This document shows, piece after piece, positions 48,742 through 58,211 of a DNA stretch of 64,000 nucleotides. The stretch comes from Sphingomonas_B tabacisoli (GTDB lineage Bacteria > Pseudomonadota > Alphaproteobacteria > Sphingomonadales > Sphingomonadaceae): the NCBI RefSeq assembly GCF_042678385.1, contig NZ_JBHUDY010000001.1:2232001-2296000 (forward strand). The letters are read 5' to 3'. The position numbers were made by a program, and so were the translations under genes. Under the pieces are notes generated by a model. That model ran no database searches, was not told the origin of the DNA, and was given only the letters and a program-made list of their open reading frames with translations. Each line of letters starts with the position of its first letter. Position 1 is the stretch's first letter.

Positions 48742-49149
48742 ATGCTCACCCTCTCCTGTCTCTGCGGGCAGCTCCGCGTCACGACGTCCCGGCAGCCGGA
48801 TTTCATCCACGAGTGCAACTGCACGCTTTGCAGCAAGACGGGCGCGCGCTGGGGCTATTTCGATCCGTCCGAAGTGAGCGTCGAGGGAACGGCGCAAGGC
48901 TATTGCCGTGGCGACAAGGACGACCCGGCCGCGCGCATCCAGTTCTGCGCGACCCGCGGCTCGACCACCCATTTCACCTTGACCGAAAGCGCGGTCGCAA
49001 AGTTCGGAAACAGCATGGTGGGCGTCAACATGGGGCTGGCGGACGAGCGCGATCTCGCCGGCATCGAACTGCGTTATCCGGACGGTCGCGCTTGGTCCGG
49101 CGCGGGCGCGTTCGGCTATGTGCGGGAGCCGCGCATCCTCGGGCAATGA
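48742..49149 (+). CDS. GFA family zinc protein
   Basis: A 135-residue protein of the GFA (glutathione-dependent formaldehyde-activating) family. The zinc cysteines are in CLCG (residues 6-8) and CNCTLCSK (residues 26-31), as expected. The ATG at 48742 gives the usual N-terminus; a GTG at 48724 overlaps the upstream stop by one base. Most members are not true formaldehyde enzymes. It follows the beta-propeller gene within 17 bases. Confidence 0.88.
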   Translation: MLTLSCLCGQLRVTTSRQPDFIHECNCTLCSKTGARWGYFDPSEVSVEGTAQGYCRGDKDDPAARIQFCATRGSTTHFTLTESAVAKFGNSMVGVNMGLADERDLAGIELRYPDGRAWSGAGAFGYVREPRILGQ

Positions 49150-49208
49150 GCATTCCCATCGCTGCCCGCGAGTGTTAATGATTTCCCCCTCAGGCGAGGG
49201 GGAACGCC

Positions 49209-50033
49209 ATGGCTACAGTTGCAGAACGGTTTGCCGGACATGCGCCGCAGCCCGACATGCTGTCGGGAACGCCGCGCGCGCACGCGATCGACCGCTGGAT
49301 CTACGTTTTCACGGCGGCAAGCTTCATCGGCATCACGCTGGCGGGCTTCGTGCCCGACTCGCTGATGAAGGTGGATGCGGTCGCGGCCGGCAAGCGTCCG
49401 CCCTTCCCGCTCGTGCTGCATTTCCATGCCATGCTGATGGGATCGTTCCTGCTGCTGCTGTTCGCGCAGACCTGGCTGATGGCGACCGGACGGCGCGCGT
49501 TGCACATCCGGCTGGGCATACTGGCCTTTGCGATTGCGCCCGCGCTGGTGGTGGTCGGCTTCATCCTGGTGCCGACCAACTACCACATGCTCCAAGCGGC
49601 TGAGCAGGCGGCAAGCGGAGCGGCCCGCGCCGGGCTGCAGCAGGCGCTGCTGATCTGGGAAAACATCATGCTGATCCAGATTCGCATCGGCATCCTGTTC
49701 CCGCTGCTCCTGGCGATCGGGTTGAGAGCACGCGCCGCCGATCCCGGCCTGCACAAGCGGATGATGATCCTGGCAACGGCGATGGCGCTGCCCGCGGGGA
49801 TCGACCGCATCCCCTGGCTGCCGGCCACGATGCCCGACAGTCCGCTTTCGGCCGATCTCTACACCGTCGTCGCAATCTCGCCGATGCTGGTGTGGGACGT
49901 CGTCCGCAATCGCCGCGTCCACAAGGCCTATTGGGTCTGGTTCGCCTTCTTCCTGCCGTCTGCGGTGGCGGTGAACATGATGTGGAACACGCCCTGGTGG
50001 CATCAGACCGCGATAGGGATCTTGGGGGCGTAG
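49209..50033 (+). CDS. Multi-pass membrane protein, unknown
   Basis: A 274-residue inner-membrane protein with about seven hydrophobic helices (first at 30-48, last near 234-252). Histidines in LVLHFHAMLMGSF and in ALHIRLGIL lie at helix starts, as in DUF2306-like heme-binding membrane proteins, but the match is loose and I do not name a family. AGGGGGAA before the ATG gives a good start. It is monocistronic between the GFA gene and parE. Confidence 0.7.
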   Translation: MATVAERFAGHAPQPDMLSGTPRAHAIDRWIYVFTAASFIGITLAGFVPDSLMKVDAVAAGKRPPFPLVLHFHAMLMGSFLLLLFAQTWLMATGRRALHIRLGILAFAIAPALVVVGFILVPTNYHMLQAAEQAASGAARAGLQQALLIWENIMLIQIRIGILFPLLLAIGLRARAADPGLHKRMMILATAMALPAGIDRIPWLPATMPDSPLSADLYTVVAISPMLVWDVVRNRRVHKAYWVWFAFFLPSAVAVNMMWNTPWWHQTAIGILGA

Positions 50034-50195
50034 GATCGACGCGCCTCTGTCCTACAGCCACAAGTTCTGCTAATGTTCCGGCAGGAGGTTCTGCAAAGCC
50101 CAGGCTCGCGCCCGCAATTTTATCCCCAATAAGCGCGATAATCGTGAAGTTTGCGGCCTTCCGCCCCTGCCCCTTGCCCTTCTATAACCGGGATC

Positions 50196-52172
50196 ATGTC
50201 CGACCTGTTCGCGTCCAACGCCGCCGTCGCCACCGACTATGACGCCTCGTCGATCGAGGTGCTGGAGGGGCTGGAGCCGGTGCGGCGACGCCCCGGCATG
50301 TATGTCGGCGGCACCGACGAACGCGCGATGCACCACCTCGCCGCCGAAGTGCTCGACAATGCGATGGACGAAGCGGTCGCCGGCCATGCGACGCGGATCG
50401 AGGTCACGCTGGACGCCGGCAACCGGATCACCATCGCCGACAACGGCCGCGGCATGCCGGTCGACCCTCACCCCAAATACCCCGGCAAGTCGGCGCTGGA
50501 AGTGATCCTGTCGATGCTGCACTCGGGCGGCAAATTCTCCGGCAAGGCCTATGCGACGTCGGGCGGTCTGCACGGCGTCGGCGTCAGCGTCGTCAATGCT
50601 CTGTCGTCCGAGACCGTGGTCGAGGTCGCGCGCAACAAGGAGCTGTTCCGCCAGCGCTTTTCGCGTGGGGTAACGCTTGGCCCGCTGGAGAAATTGGGCG
50701 CGGTGCCGAACCGGCGCGGCACCACCGTCTCCTTCGTGCCCGACCCTGAGATTTTCGGCGACGAGCTGAAGTTCAAGCCGAACCGGCTCTACCGCCTTGC
50801 GCGATCCAAGGCATACCTCTTCGCGGGCGTCGAAATCCGTTGGAAATGCGCGCCGGAGGTCATCACCGACGACACCCCGGCCGAGGCGGTCTTCCAGTTT
50901 CCGGGCGGCCTCGCCGATCACCTGAAGGAGCAGGTCGGGGAGCGGGAATGCGCGACCAGCGAGTTCTTCACCGGCAGCCAGGAATTCCCCGACGGCCAGG
51001 GCCGCGTCGAATGGGCGGTCGGCTGGCCGCTATGGAGCGAGGGCAGCTATAGCTGGTATTGCAACACCATCCCCACGCCCGACGGCGGCACGCACGAGCA
51101 GGGCCTGCGCGCCGCGATCACAAAGGGCATCCGCGCGTTCGGCGAGCTGACCGGCAACAAGAAGGCGAAGGACATCACCGCAGACGACGTCGTCACCGGC
51201 TCCGAGCTGATGCTCTCCGTCTTCATTCGCGACCCGCAGTTCCAGAGCCAGACCAAGGACCGGCTGACCTCGCCGGAAGCGGCGCGGCTGGTCGAGAATG
51301 CGGTCCGCGATCACTTCGACCATTTCCTTGCCGACCGCATGGAACGCGGGCGCGCGCTGCTCGGCTTCGTGCTCGACCGGATGGACGAGCGGCTGCGGCG
51401 CAAGGCGGAGCGCGAGGTCAAGCGCAAGACCGCGACCGGCGCGCGCAAGCTGCGTCTGCCCGGCAAGCTCACCGACTGCTCGGCCAGCGAGCCGGCGGGC
51501 ACCGAGCTGTTCATCGTCGAGGGCGACAGCGCCGGCGGCTCGGCCAAGCAGGCGCGCGACCGCAAGACGCAGGCAATCCTGCCGATCCGCGGCAAGATCC
51601 TGAACGTCGCCTCCGCCACGGCCGACAAGATCCGCGCGAACAGCGAGATCGCGGATCTGATCCAGGCGCTCGGCTGCGGCACGCGCGACAAATGCGCGCC
51701 CGATGCGCTGCGCTACGAACGCATCGTCATCATGACTGACGCGGACGTCGACGGCGCCCATATCGCGACCTTGCTGATGACCTTCTTCTTCCAGGAAATG
51801 GCCGATATCGTGCGGCGCGGGCATCTCTATCTCGCCCAGCCGCCGCTCTATCGCCTGACCGCGGGCGGCAAGAGCCTCTACGCCCGCGACGACGCGCACC
51901 GCGCCGAGCTCGAGGCGACCGAGTTCAAGGGCAAGAAAGTGGAAGTCGGCCGCTTCAAGGGGCTCGGCGAGATGAACCCGCAGCAGCTCCGCGAAACCAC
52001 GATGGACCCGAAGACGCGCAGCCTGATCCGCATCACGCTGCCCGACGACGTCGAGGACCGCTACATGGTCCGCGACCTCGTCGAGCGGCTGATGGGCCGC
52101 AATCCGGAGCACCGGTTCCAGTTCATCCAGGAAAACGCGTCGCGCCTCGACGAGGAAGCGATCGACGCTTGA
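50196..52172 (+). CDS. parE: DNA topoisomerase IV subunit B
   Basis: A 658-residue ATPase subunit of topoisomerase IV, which decatenates daughter chromosomes. Seen: VRRRPGMYVGG near residue 28, the ATP lid GGLHGVGVSVVNAL near 123, IVEGDSAGGSAKQARDRK near 440, and the Toprim acidic triad DADVDGAH near 515. Length and an insert-free C-terminus fit ParE rather than GyrB. MSDLFASN at 50196 is used; the reading frame upstream has no ribosome binding site. A composite repeat follows the stop. Confidence 0.95.
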   Translation: MSDLFASNAAVATDYDASSIEVLEGLEPVRRRPGMYVGGTDERAMHHLAAEVLDNAMDEAVAGHATRIEVTLDAGNRITIADNGRGMPVDPHPKYPGKSALEVILSMLHSGGKFSGKAYATSGGLHGVGVSVVNALSSETVVEVARNKELFRQRFSRGVTLGPLEKLGAVPNRRGTTVSFVPDPEIFGDELKFKPNRLYRLARSKAYLFAGVEIRWKCAPEVITDDTPAEAVFQFPGGLADHLKEQVGERECATSEFFTGSQEFPDGQGRVEWAVGWPLWSEGSYSWYCNTIPTPDGGTHEQGLRAAITKGIRAFGELTGNKKAKDITADDVVTGSELMLSVFIRDPQFQSQTKDRLTSPEAARLVENAVRDHFDHFLADRMERGRALLGFVLDRMDERLRRKAEREVKRKTATGARKLRLPGKLTDCSASEPAGTELFIVEGDSAGGSAKQARDRKTQAILPIRGKILNVASATADKIRANSEIADLIQALGCGTRDKCAPDALRYERIVIMTDADVDGAHIATLLMTFFFQEMADIVRRGHLYLAQPPLYRLTAGGKSLYARDDAHRAELEATEFKGKKVEVGRFKGLGEMNPQQLRETTMDPKTRSLIRITLPDDVEDRYMVRDLVERLMGRNPEHRFQFIQENASRLDEEAIDA

Positions 52173-52180
52173 TTACACCC

Positions 52181-52300
52181 CTCTCCCCTTCAGGGGAGAG
52201 GGAAACGCGAGCGGAGCGAGCGAGGGAGAGGGGCCGTCACCCTGCGTGCCGACTCGGCCCCTCTCCCGGTCTCGCTGCGCTCGACCACCCTCTCCCCAAT
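52181..52300. repeat. Composite inverted repeats between parE and a TonB receptor gene
   Basis: A stem CTCTCCCC-ttca-GGGGAGAG (52181-52200) is followed by a larger imperfect inverted repeat in which GAGCGAGGGAGAGGGGCC (about 52217-52234) faces GGCCCCTCTCCC plus TCTCGCTGCGCTCG (from 52256). It fills the gap between the convergent genes and probably ends both transcripts; no T-run is seen. Confidence 0.65.
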
Positions 52301-52319
52301 GGCGAGAGGGTTACCCTGA

Positions 52320-54944
52320 TCAGAACTTCAGCGAGGCTTCCACGCCGAAGGTGCGCGGCGCGTTGAAGTTGCCGTAATCGCCAATGACATTGCCGATGCT
52401 GCCGACCGTCGCCGTCGTCGTCTGCACAGCCGGAATGCTGTTCGACGGATCGCGGCGGAAGACATATTGCTTGTCGAACATGTTGCGCGCCCAGAGCGAC
52501 ACGGTCATCCGCTGCCCGCCGTCGGTCAGCGCGATGTCGGCAAGGGACAGGCGGCCGTTCACGATGAACGACGAGTCCGCCTTGGTCGCGAACTGGTCGA
52601 ACGCCTGCGTCGCCTGGGCGTAGTTCGCATCGAGATGGAGGCGCACCATCGTCCCGGCATCGTCGACCGGATATTCATAGTCGATCGCGCCCGACGCGGC
52701 ATTGCGCGGCGTGAACACGATGTAGAATTGCTGCAGCTGCGTGGTCGAGTTGACCGGCTGGCCGCTCGCGTTGCGCCCGACATAGGTCACGCTGACGGGC
52801 GGAATCCGCGTGTGGGTGTAAGCATAAGATCCGGTCAGCCGCAGCCCCTCGACCGGCATGACCGTCAGGTCCGCTTCGATGCCCTTGATCTTGGTGATCC
52901 CCGGCGCGTTGAAGGTCACCAGGTTGTTGAAGTTGCCGGTTGCGGTCGGCTGGATCGTGGAAAGATCGACCTGGCTGCCCTTGCGGTCCATGATGTAGCC
53001 CGCAAGGTTCAACCGGGCGCGATGGTCGAAAAAGTCGGACTTCAGCCCGATTTCATACGCCTTCACGTCCTCGGGATTGAACGCGCGGTAGTCCGCAGTG
53101 CGCGAGCTGGCCCCGCCGGCGCGATAGCCGGTCGAATATTTGGCATAGACGTGAACGTCGTCCGTCACATCGTACGCAACGTTGGCCAGCCAGTTGAAGC
53201 GGTTCCACGACTTGCGCAGGGGCGTGTAGCCGTTGGCCGTCGCCACCGCGGGATTGGTGGCATAGAAGACGTTGCGCGAGACGATCAGGTCGCCCTTCTT
53301 CTTGTCATGCGTGTAGCGTCCGCCCAGCGTGATGTGCAGCGCGTCGGTCGCGTTCCACGTCACCTGGCCGAAGCCGGCATAGCTCTTCGAGCGCACTTCG
53401 GACGCGCGGTCGACCGAACAGCCATTGACCGCGGTGCCGACGAAGAATGGCGTGTTGGCGGTGCAGAATGGGATCGGAACGTAGCTATAGCTCGTGACCG
53501 TCGGCACCCCACCGGCCGGCGTCGTCGTGTTGGCGACGATGCCAACCGAGTTCGGCGTCGCGGCATCGTCGCTCACATGCTCGTTGAAGTAATAGAGACC
53601 CGCGACATAGTCGAAGTTCGCGATAGTCCCGACAGCCTGGAATTCCTGGCTGAACTGGCGCTGGCGCAGGTCGGCAAGGCTGTAGCGGCTGAACCCGCAT
53701 GGCGCAGCCGCGGTGCAGGTGGTCGGATTGGTCGCACCGAGCGCCGGAAGAGTAACGACGGGCACGCGGTGGGCACCGCCGGAGTTGTCCCACTGCTCCA
53801 CGTCGACACCGCGCCATGCGGTGATCGACCGCAGCTCGATCTCAGGCGAGACCTTCCACTTCAGCGTGTTGGTGAAGCCGTGAGTCCTGTCCACGCTCGG
53901 CTGCTGCGGCACGCCGATATCGGCGACCCGCATGCGCGTCGTACCGTTGACGACCACGCCGGGAAGCAATGGCTTCACGGTACCTGTAAGTCCGCCCGAG
54001 AAGTTCGTTCCCGGCGTCACGCATGCGCCCGGAATGACGTTCTGCGACACCGGCTGTGCCGCCGTCGTCGCGGCGCAATGGTTCGGGTTATAGTTCAGCA
54101 ACTGGCTGTAGAACGGCGTGTTCTTGTCCTTCGCCACGTCATAGGAGAAGTCGTCGGTCAGCCCGTCGAAGGGCTCCCAGCGGACCGCGGCCCGGAAGCC
54201 CTGGCGGTCGTAATAGTTCCAGCCGGTCGAGCCCGGGAACGGGTTGACCGTCGTCGCACTCTGATACTGCTTCACCGCGTCGAGCTTGACGCTGAAGCCC
54301 TGGAACTGCGGCAGGTCGAGATGGATCTCGCCATTATAGGCGCCGTAATTGCCATAGCTGCCGCTGATGCGGCCGCCGAACTCGCCCGATGGAGCCTTGG
54401 TGACGATCGAAAGCGCGCCGCCTTCGGTGTTGCGGCCGAACAGCGTGCCCTGCGGGCCCTTGAGCACCTCGATGCGCTCCACGTCGAACAGGGCGGCGTT
54501 CAGGCCGTGCTGACGGCCGAGATAGACGCCGTCGATATAGACGCCGACGCCCTGCTCGCGCGCGGGCTGGTTGGCGTCGAGCGGCACGATGCCGCGAATG
54601 CCGATGGTGAGCGCCGATTGCCGCGCCTCGAACGTCGCGACGCGCAAGCTGGGCACGCCGCCGTCCGCCAGGTCATAGAGGCTCTGGACGTGGCGGTCCT
54701 TGATCGCCTGCGTATCGACCACCGAGATCGCGATCGGCGTGCGCTGCAGGTTCGTTTCACGCTTGGTGGCGGTGACAACGATGTCGCCCAGTCCGCTTTC
54801 CGGAGCATCGGCCGTGCCGGCATCCGCTGCAGCGGCGTCCACGGCGGCATCGGCATCCGCCGCTCGCGCCTGACCTGCAAAAGCCAGCGCTGTCAGTGCA
54901 AGCGCAATAGCCGTCGAATTGATCTGAGAGTTCCGAATACGCAT
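52320..54944 (-). CDS. TonB-dependent receptor
   Basis: An 874-residue outer-membrane receptor. A signal peptide (LALTALAFAGQARAAD) precedes an Ala/Asp-rich linker and a TonB box-like DIVVTATKR, then a plug (RHVQSLYDLADGGVPSL, VLKGPQGTLFGRNTEGGALSIV) and a barrel that ends in FGVEASLKF. It is of the large iron-siderophore or carbohydrate receptor type common in sphingomonads; the ligand is not deducible. Several Cys pairs are in extracellular loops (NPTTCTAAAPCGF). Tandem repeats lie upstream at 55005-55070. Confidence 0.92.
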   Translation of the reverse strand: MRIRNSQINSTAIALALTALAFAGQARAADADAAVDAAAADAGTADAPESGLGDIVVTATKRETNLQRTPIAISVVDTQAIKDRHVQSLYDLADGGVPSLRVATFEARQSALTIGIRGIVPLDANQPAREQGVGVYIDGVYLGRQHGLNAALFDVERIEVLKGPQGTLFGRNTEGGALSIVTKAPSGEFGGRISGSYGNYGAYNGEIHLDLPQFQGFSVKLDAVKQYQSATTVNPFPGSTGWNYYDRQGFRAAVRWEPFDGLTDDFSYDVAKDKNTPFYSQLLNYNPNHCAATTAAQPVSQNVIPGACVTPGTNFSGGLTGTVKPLLPGVVVNGTTRMRVADIGVPQQPSVDRTHGFTNTLKWKVSPEIELRSITAWRGVDVEQWDNSGGAHRVPVVTLPALGATNPTTCTAAAPCGFSRYSLADLRQRQFSQEFQAVGTIANFDYVAGLYYFNEHVSDDAATPNSVGIVANTTTPAGGVPTVTSYSYVPIPFCTANTPFFVGTAVNGCSVDRASEVRSKSYAGFGQVTWNATDALHITLGGRYTHDKKKGDLIVSRNVFYATNPAVATANGYTPLRKSWNRFNWLANVAYDVTDDVHVYAKYSTGYRAGGASSRTADYRAFNPEDVKAYEIGLKSDFFDHRARLNLAGYIMDRKGSQVDLSTIQPTATGNFNNLVTFNAPGITKIKGIEADLTVMPVEGLRLTGSYAYTHTRIPPVSVTYVGRNASGQPVNSTTQLQQFYIVFTPRNAASGAIDYEYPVDDAGTMVRLHLDANYAQATQAFDQFATKADSSFIVNGRLSLADIALTDGGQRMTVSLWARNMFDKQYVFRRDPSNSIPAVQTTTATVGSIGNVIGDYGNFNAPRTFGVEASLKF

Positions 54945-55004
54945 GAGTTTCCCCGCTCGACTCGCGGCCTGTTCGCCGCGTTCGAGGGGGGCGCTAGTCG
55001 TGCA

Positions 55005-55070
55005 AAGCGTCAGTTCGGCGACGAAGCGGTGACGCTTCGGCTACGAAGTCGTGACTGTTCCGTTACAACG
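55005..55070. repeat. Three tandem 19-25 bp repeats upstream of the TonB receptor
   Basis: Units beginning AAGCGTCAGTTCGGCGACG (55005), AAGCGGTGACGCTTCGGC (55024) and AAGTCGTGACTGTTCCGT (55046) recur with about 22-bp phasing. The best-matched 20-bp segments (55014-55033 and 55036-55055) agree at 17 positions. The second unit also contains a 7-bp hairpin CGAAGCG-gtga-CGCTTCG. They end two bases before the mutM stop and 61 bases upstream of the receptor start. Confidence 0.6.
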
Positions 55071-55072
55071 GC

Positions 55073-55885
55073 TCAGCGCTGGCAACGCGCGCAAAAGAAG
55101 GTCGAGCGGCCGCTATCGACGCGCCGCTTGACCGTCTGTCCGCACAGACACGGCTCGCCCTCGCGGCCATAGACGCGCCACTGCTTCGCGAAATAGCCGA
55201 GCTCGCCATCGGGCCGGGCATAATCGCGCAGCGTCGAGCCGCCGGCTTCAATCGCCGCTTCCAGCACAGCGCGGATCGCGGGCACCAGGGCTTCGAGCCG
55301 CTTTGTCGCAATCCGTCCGCCCGCGCGCGTCGGCGAGATGCCGGCCATATGCAGTGCCTCGCACACATAGATATTGCCGAGGCCCGCCACGACACGCTGG
55401 TCGAGCAGCAGGGCCTTGATCGGCGCGGTTCGCCCTTCCAGCGCCCGGGCAAGATAGGCAGGGGTGAACTCAGGCCCGAGCGGCTCCGGACCCATCGCGA
55501 CAAACGCGGGATAATCCACAAGTTTTTCGGTCGGGAACAGATCGACCGATCCGAACCGGCGAGGATCGTTCAGCGAAAGCCGCCTGCCCTCGCCCGTCTC
55601 CAGCAGCAGATGGTCGTGCTTCCCGATGTCGCTGGGGTCGAGGCGCCAGCGGCCGGACATGCCGAGGTGAAAGATCATCGTGTCGCCGCGATCGGTGGCG
55701 ATCAGCCCATATTTGGCGCGGCGGCCGAGTCCCGTCACCCGCGCGCCGGTGAGCCGCTGACGCAGATCGGCGGGAAAGGCGAAGCGCAGGTCCGCGCGGC
55801 GAGGCTCGACGCTGGTCAGGGTCTGGCCTTCGAGGACCGGACGCAATCCACGGACTGTGGTTTCGACTTCGGGAAGTTCTGGCAC
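55073..55885 (-). CDS. mutM: Formamidopyrimidine-DNA glycosylase
   Basis: A 270-residue DNA repair glycosylase/lyase that removes 8-oxoguanine and formamidopyrimidines. The catalytic Pro2 and Glu3 are in MPELPEVE. The RRAKYGL lysine and a LLDQRVVAGLGNIY helix-two-turn-helix follow. The C-terminal zinc finger has CLCG and FFCARCQR. The length is normal. It is divergent from ubiE across 57 bases, a frequent alphaproteobacterial arrangement. Confidence 0.97.
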   Translation of the reverse strand: MPELPEVETTVRGLRPVLEGQTLTSVEPRRADLRFAFPADLRQRLTGARVTGLGRRAKYGLIATDRGDTMIFHLGMSGRWRLDPSDIGKHDHLLLETGEGRRLSLNDPRRFGSVDLFPTEKLVDYPAFVAMGPEPLGPEFTPAYLARALEGRTAPIKALLLDQRVVAGLGNIYVCEALHMAGISPTRAGGRIATKRLEALVPAIRAVLEAAIEAGGSTLRDYARPDGELGYFAKQWRVYGREGEPCLCGQTVKRRVDSGRSTFFCARCQR

Positions 55886-55942
55886 CGATCCGAGCTAAGC
55901 GGCGTTTGTCAGCGCCACAACCCTTCGCTACTGCACCGCCCC

Positions 55943-56674
55943 ATGTCCGACACCGTCTCCTTCGGCTACCAAGAGGTCGCGCCCGACGAAAAGACCCGCC
56001 GCGTCGGCGAGGTCTTTTCGAACGTTGCGCGCCGCTACGACATCATGAACGATGCCATGTCCGGCGGCATGCACCGGCTGTGGAAGGATCGGTTCGTGCG
56101 CCGCGTAAAGCCGCGACCGGGCGAGCAGATCCTCGACATGGCGGGCGGCACCGGCGACATCGCTTTCCGCCTGGCCGATGCCGGCGCCAGCGTGACCGTC
56201 GCCGATATCAACCCGCAGATGCTGGAAGTCGGCATGGGCCGGGCGCAGGCGCGCGGGTTCGATACGCTCGTCTGGACCGAAGCGAACGCGGAAAGCCTGA
56301 CGTTCCCGGACCGCTTCTTCGACGCCTACACGATCGCCTTCGGCATCCGGAACGTGACGGACATTCCCTCGGCACTCCGCGAGGCGCATCGCGTGCTGCG
56401 GCGTGGCGGCCGGTTCTTCTGCCTCGAATTCTCGACCACGCTCTGGCCCGGTTTCGCCGAGGCTTACGATTTCTATTCGCACCGGATCGTGCCCAAGGTC
56501 GGCAAGCTGATCGCGCATGATGAGGACAGCTATCGCTATCTGATCGAATCGATCCGCCGCTTTCCGGACATGCCGACGTTCGAGCGGATGATCGGCGAGG
56601 CCGGTTTCGTGCAGACCAAGGTCGAGCCGATGCTGGGCGGCTTGGTCGCGATCCATTCGGGCTGGAAGATCTAG
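55943..56674 (+). CDS. ubiE: Ubiquinone/menaquinone C-methyltransferase
   Basis: A 243-residue SAM-dependent methyltransferase for ubiquinone biosynthesis (and menaquinone where present). Seen: FSNVARRYDIMNDAMSGGMH near residues 26-45, the SAM loop DMAGGTGDIAFRLA near 66-79, and FGIRNVTD near 133. It is the first gene of ubiE-ubiB-coaBC-dut-thiF. The stop is directly followed by the ubiB TTG start with no gap. Confidence 0.96.
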   Translation: MSDTVSFGYQEVAPDEKTRRVGEVFSNVARRYDIMNDAMSGGMHRLWKDRFVRRVKPRPGEQILDMAGGTGDIAFRLADAGASVTVADINPQMLEVGMGRAQARGFDTLVWTEANAESLTFPDRFFDAYTIAFGIRNVTDIPSALREAHRVLRRGGRFFCLEFSTTLWPGFAEAYDFYSHRIVPKVGKLIAHDEDSYRYLIESIRRFPDMPTFERMIGEAGFVQTKVEPMLGGLVAIHSGWKI

Positions 56675-58207
56675 TTGGCCGCCACCAGCACTCACCTGTT
56701 CCGGCTGCTGAAATGGGGCCGCACGCTCGCGCGTCATGGCGCCCTGCGCGGCATCGAGCGCGACCCGTTGACGCCACCCGTCGTGCGGCGGCTGGTGAAG
56801 ATCGCGCGGTTCGGCGCGCGCATCCCGACGACGCCGGCCTATGCGACTGCTTTCCAGGCGCTCGGTCCGGCAGCGATCAAGTTCGGCCAAGCGCTCGCGA
56901 CGCGGCCCGATCTGGTCGGCCCCGAGGCCGCCGCGGACCTGCTCGACCTGCAGGACAATCTGCCGCCAGCGCCGTTCGAGGAAATCGAGAAATCGATCGA
57001 ACTGGCGCTGGGCAAGCCGATCGGCGAGCTGTTCCGGTCGATCGATCCGGAACCCGTCGGCGCCGCCTCGATCGCGCAGGTCCACCGCGCCGTCACCAGC
57101 GACGGCCGCGACGTCGCGGTGAAAGTGCTGCGGCCGGGCGTCGAGGAAGAGTTCGCCAAGGCGCTTGAGACCTATGAGTGGGCGGCAGCGCAGGCGGAAG
57201 CCTTTGGCGGCGAGCTGCAGCGGCTGCGCCCGCGCCTCGTCATCGCCACCTTCCGCCAATGGACGATGCGCGAGCTCGACTTGCGGCGCGAGGCAGCGTC
57301 CGCGTCGGAGCTTGCGCAGGCGATGGAGGCCGAGCCCGGCTATTGCATTCCATCGATCGACTGGCAGCGCACCGCCCGGCGCGTGATGACGCTGGAGTGG
57401 ATCGACGGCATCAAGGTCTCGCGCCGCGACGACCTGATCGCCGCGGGGCATGACCTGAAGGCGATTGCCGGGCGGCTGGTCCGCGCCTTTCTGCGCCAGG
57501 CGATTTCTGAAGGATTCTTCCACGCCGATATGCACCAAGGCAATCTGCTGGTGCGGCCGAACGGTGAGATCGTCGCGATCGATTTCGGCATCATGGGCCG
57601 GATCGACCGCCGCGCGCGGATGTGGCTGGCCGAGATCCTCTACGGTCTGATCACCGGCAATTACGAGCGCGTCGCCGAAATCCATTTCGAGGCCGGCTAT
57701 GTGCCGCCGCATCACAATCTCGCAGAGTTCACGACCGCGCTCCGCGCCGTCGGCGAGCCGATCCGCGGCCTGCCGGTCAAGGACATCTCGATCGGCAACA
57801 TGCTGGACGGGCTGTTCGCGATCACCCGCGATTTCGACATGCCGACCCAGCCGCATTTGCTGCTGCTGCAAAAGACGATGGTGATGGTCGAAGGCGTGGC
57901 GCAAACGCTCGATCCCGACATCAACATGTGGGAGACGGCTGGCCCATTCGTGCAGGAATGGATACGCACCGAGCTGGGACCGGAAGCTTGGGCCGCGGAC
58001 CGCATCGTCCAGTTCGGCCGCACGCTGGCGCTCGTGCCTGACTTGATCCGGCGCCTGGACTACCAGCTTCCCAAGCCCGGCGCCGCCCCGCCCCCGCCGC
58101 CGCTGGTGGACGTGAAGCTCGTCGGCCAAGGCACCAACTGGCGCTACGCCGCGATTGCCGTGATCGCAGCGGCCATTGGGTCCGGCGCCACTCTGTTGCT
58201 ACATTGA
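56675..58207 (+). CDS. ubiB: UbiB family ubiquinone biosynthesis kinase-like ATPase
   Basis: A 510-residue membrane-associated atypical kinase of the UbiB/ADCK group required for ubiquinone synthesis. Seen: the KxGQ motif in AAIKFGQALATRPD near 65, AAASIAQVHRA-like near 133 (GAASIAQVH), the HADMHQGN catalytic segment near 285 and AIDFGIMGR near 306. Two C-terminal hydrophobic stretches (about 487-508) would anchor it. The TTG at 56675 immediately follows the ubiE stop. Confidence 0.95.
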   Translation: MAATSTHLFRLLKWGRTLARHGALRGIERDPLTPPVVRRLVKIARFGARIPTTPAYATAFQALGPAAIKFGQALATRPDLVGPEAAADLLDLQDNLPPAPFEEIEKSIELALGKPIGELFRSIDPEPVGAASIAQVHRAVTSDGRDVAVKVLRPGVEEEFAKALETYEWAAAQAEAFGGELQRLRPRLVIATFRQWTMRELDLRREAASASELAQAMEAEPGYCIPSIDWQRTARRVMTLEWIDGIKVSRRDDLIAAGHDLKAIAGRLVRAFLRQAISEGFFHADMHQGNLLVRPNGEIVAIDFGIMGRIDRRARMWLAEILYGLITGNYERVAEIHFEAGYVPPHHNLAEFTTALRAVGEPIRGLPVKDISIGNMLDGLFAITRDFDMPTQPHLLLLQKTMVMVEGVAQTLDPDINMWETAGPFVQEWIRTELGPEAWAADRIVQFGRTLALVPDLIRRLDYQLPKPGAAPPPPPLVDVKLVGQGTNWRYAAIAVIAAAIGSGATLLLH

Positions 58208-58211
58208 GCGC

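Noticed and set aside
52467..55172. Plus-strand open frame of 901 codons
   Set aside because: Antisense to the TonB receptor and running into mutM; no ribosome binding site and no recognisable motif.
55928..58129. Minus-strand open frame of 733 codons
   Set aside because: Antisense to ubiE and ubiB; Arg/Asp/His-rich shadow composition.
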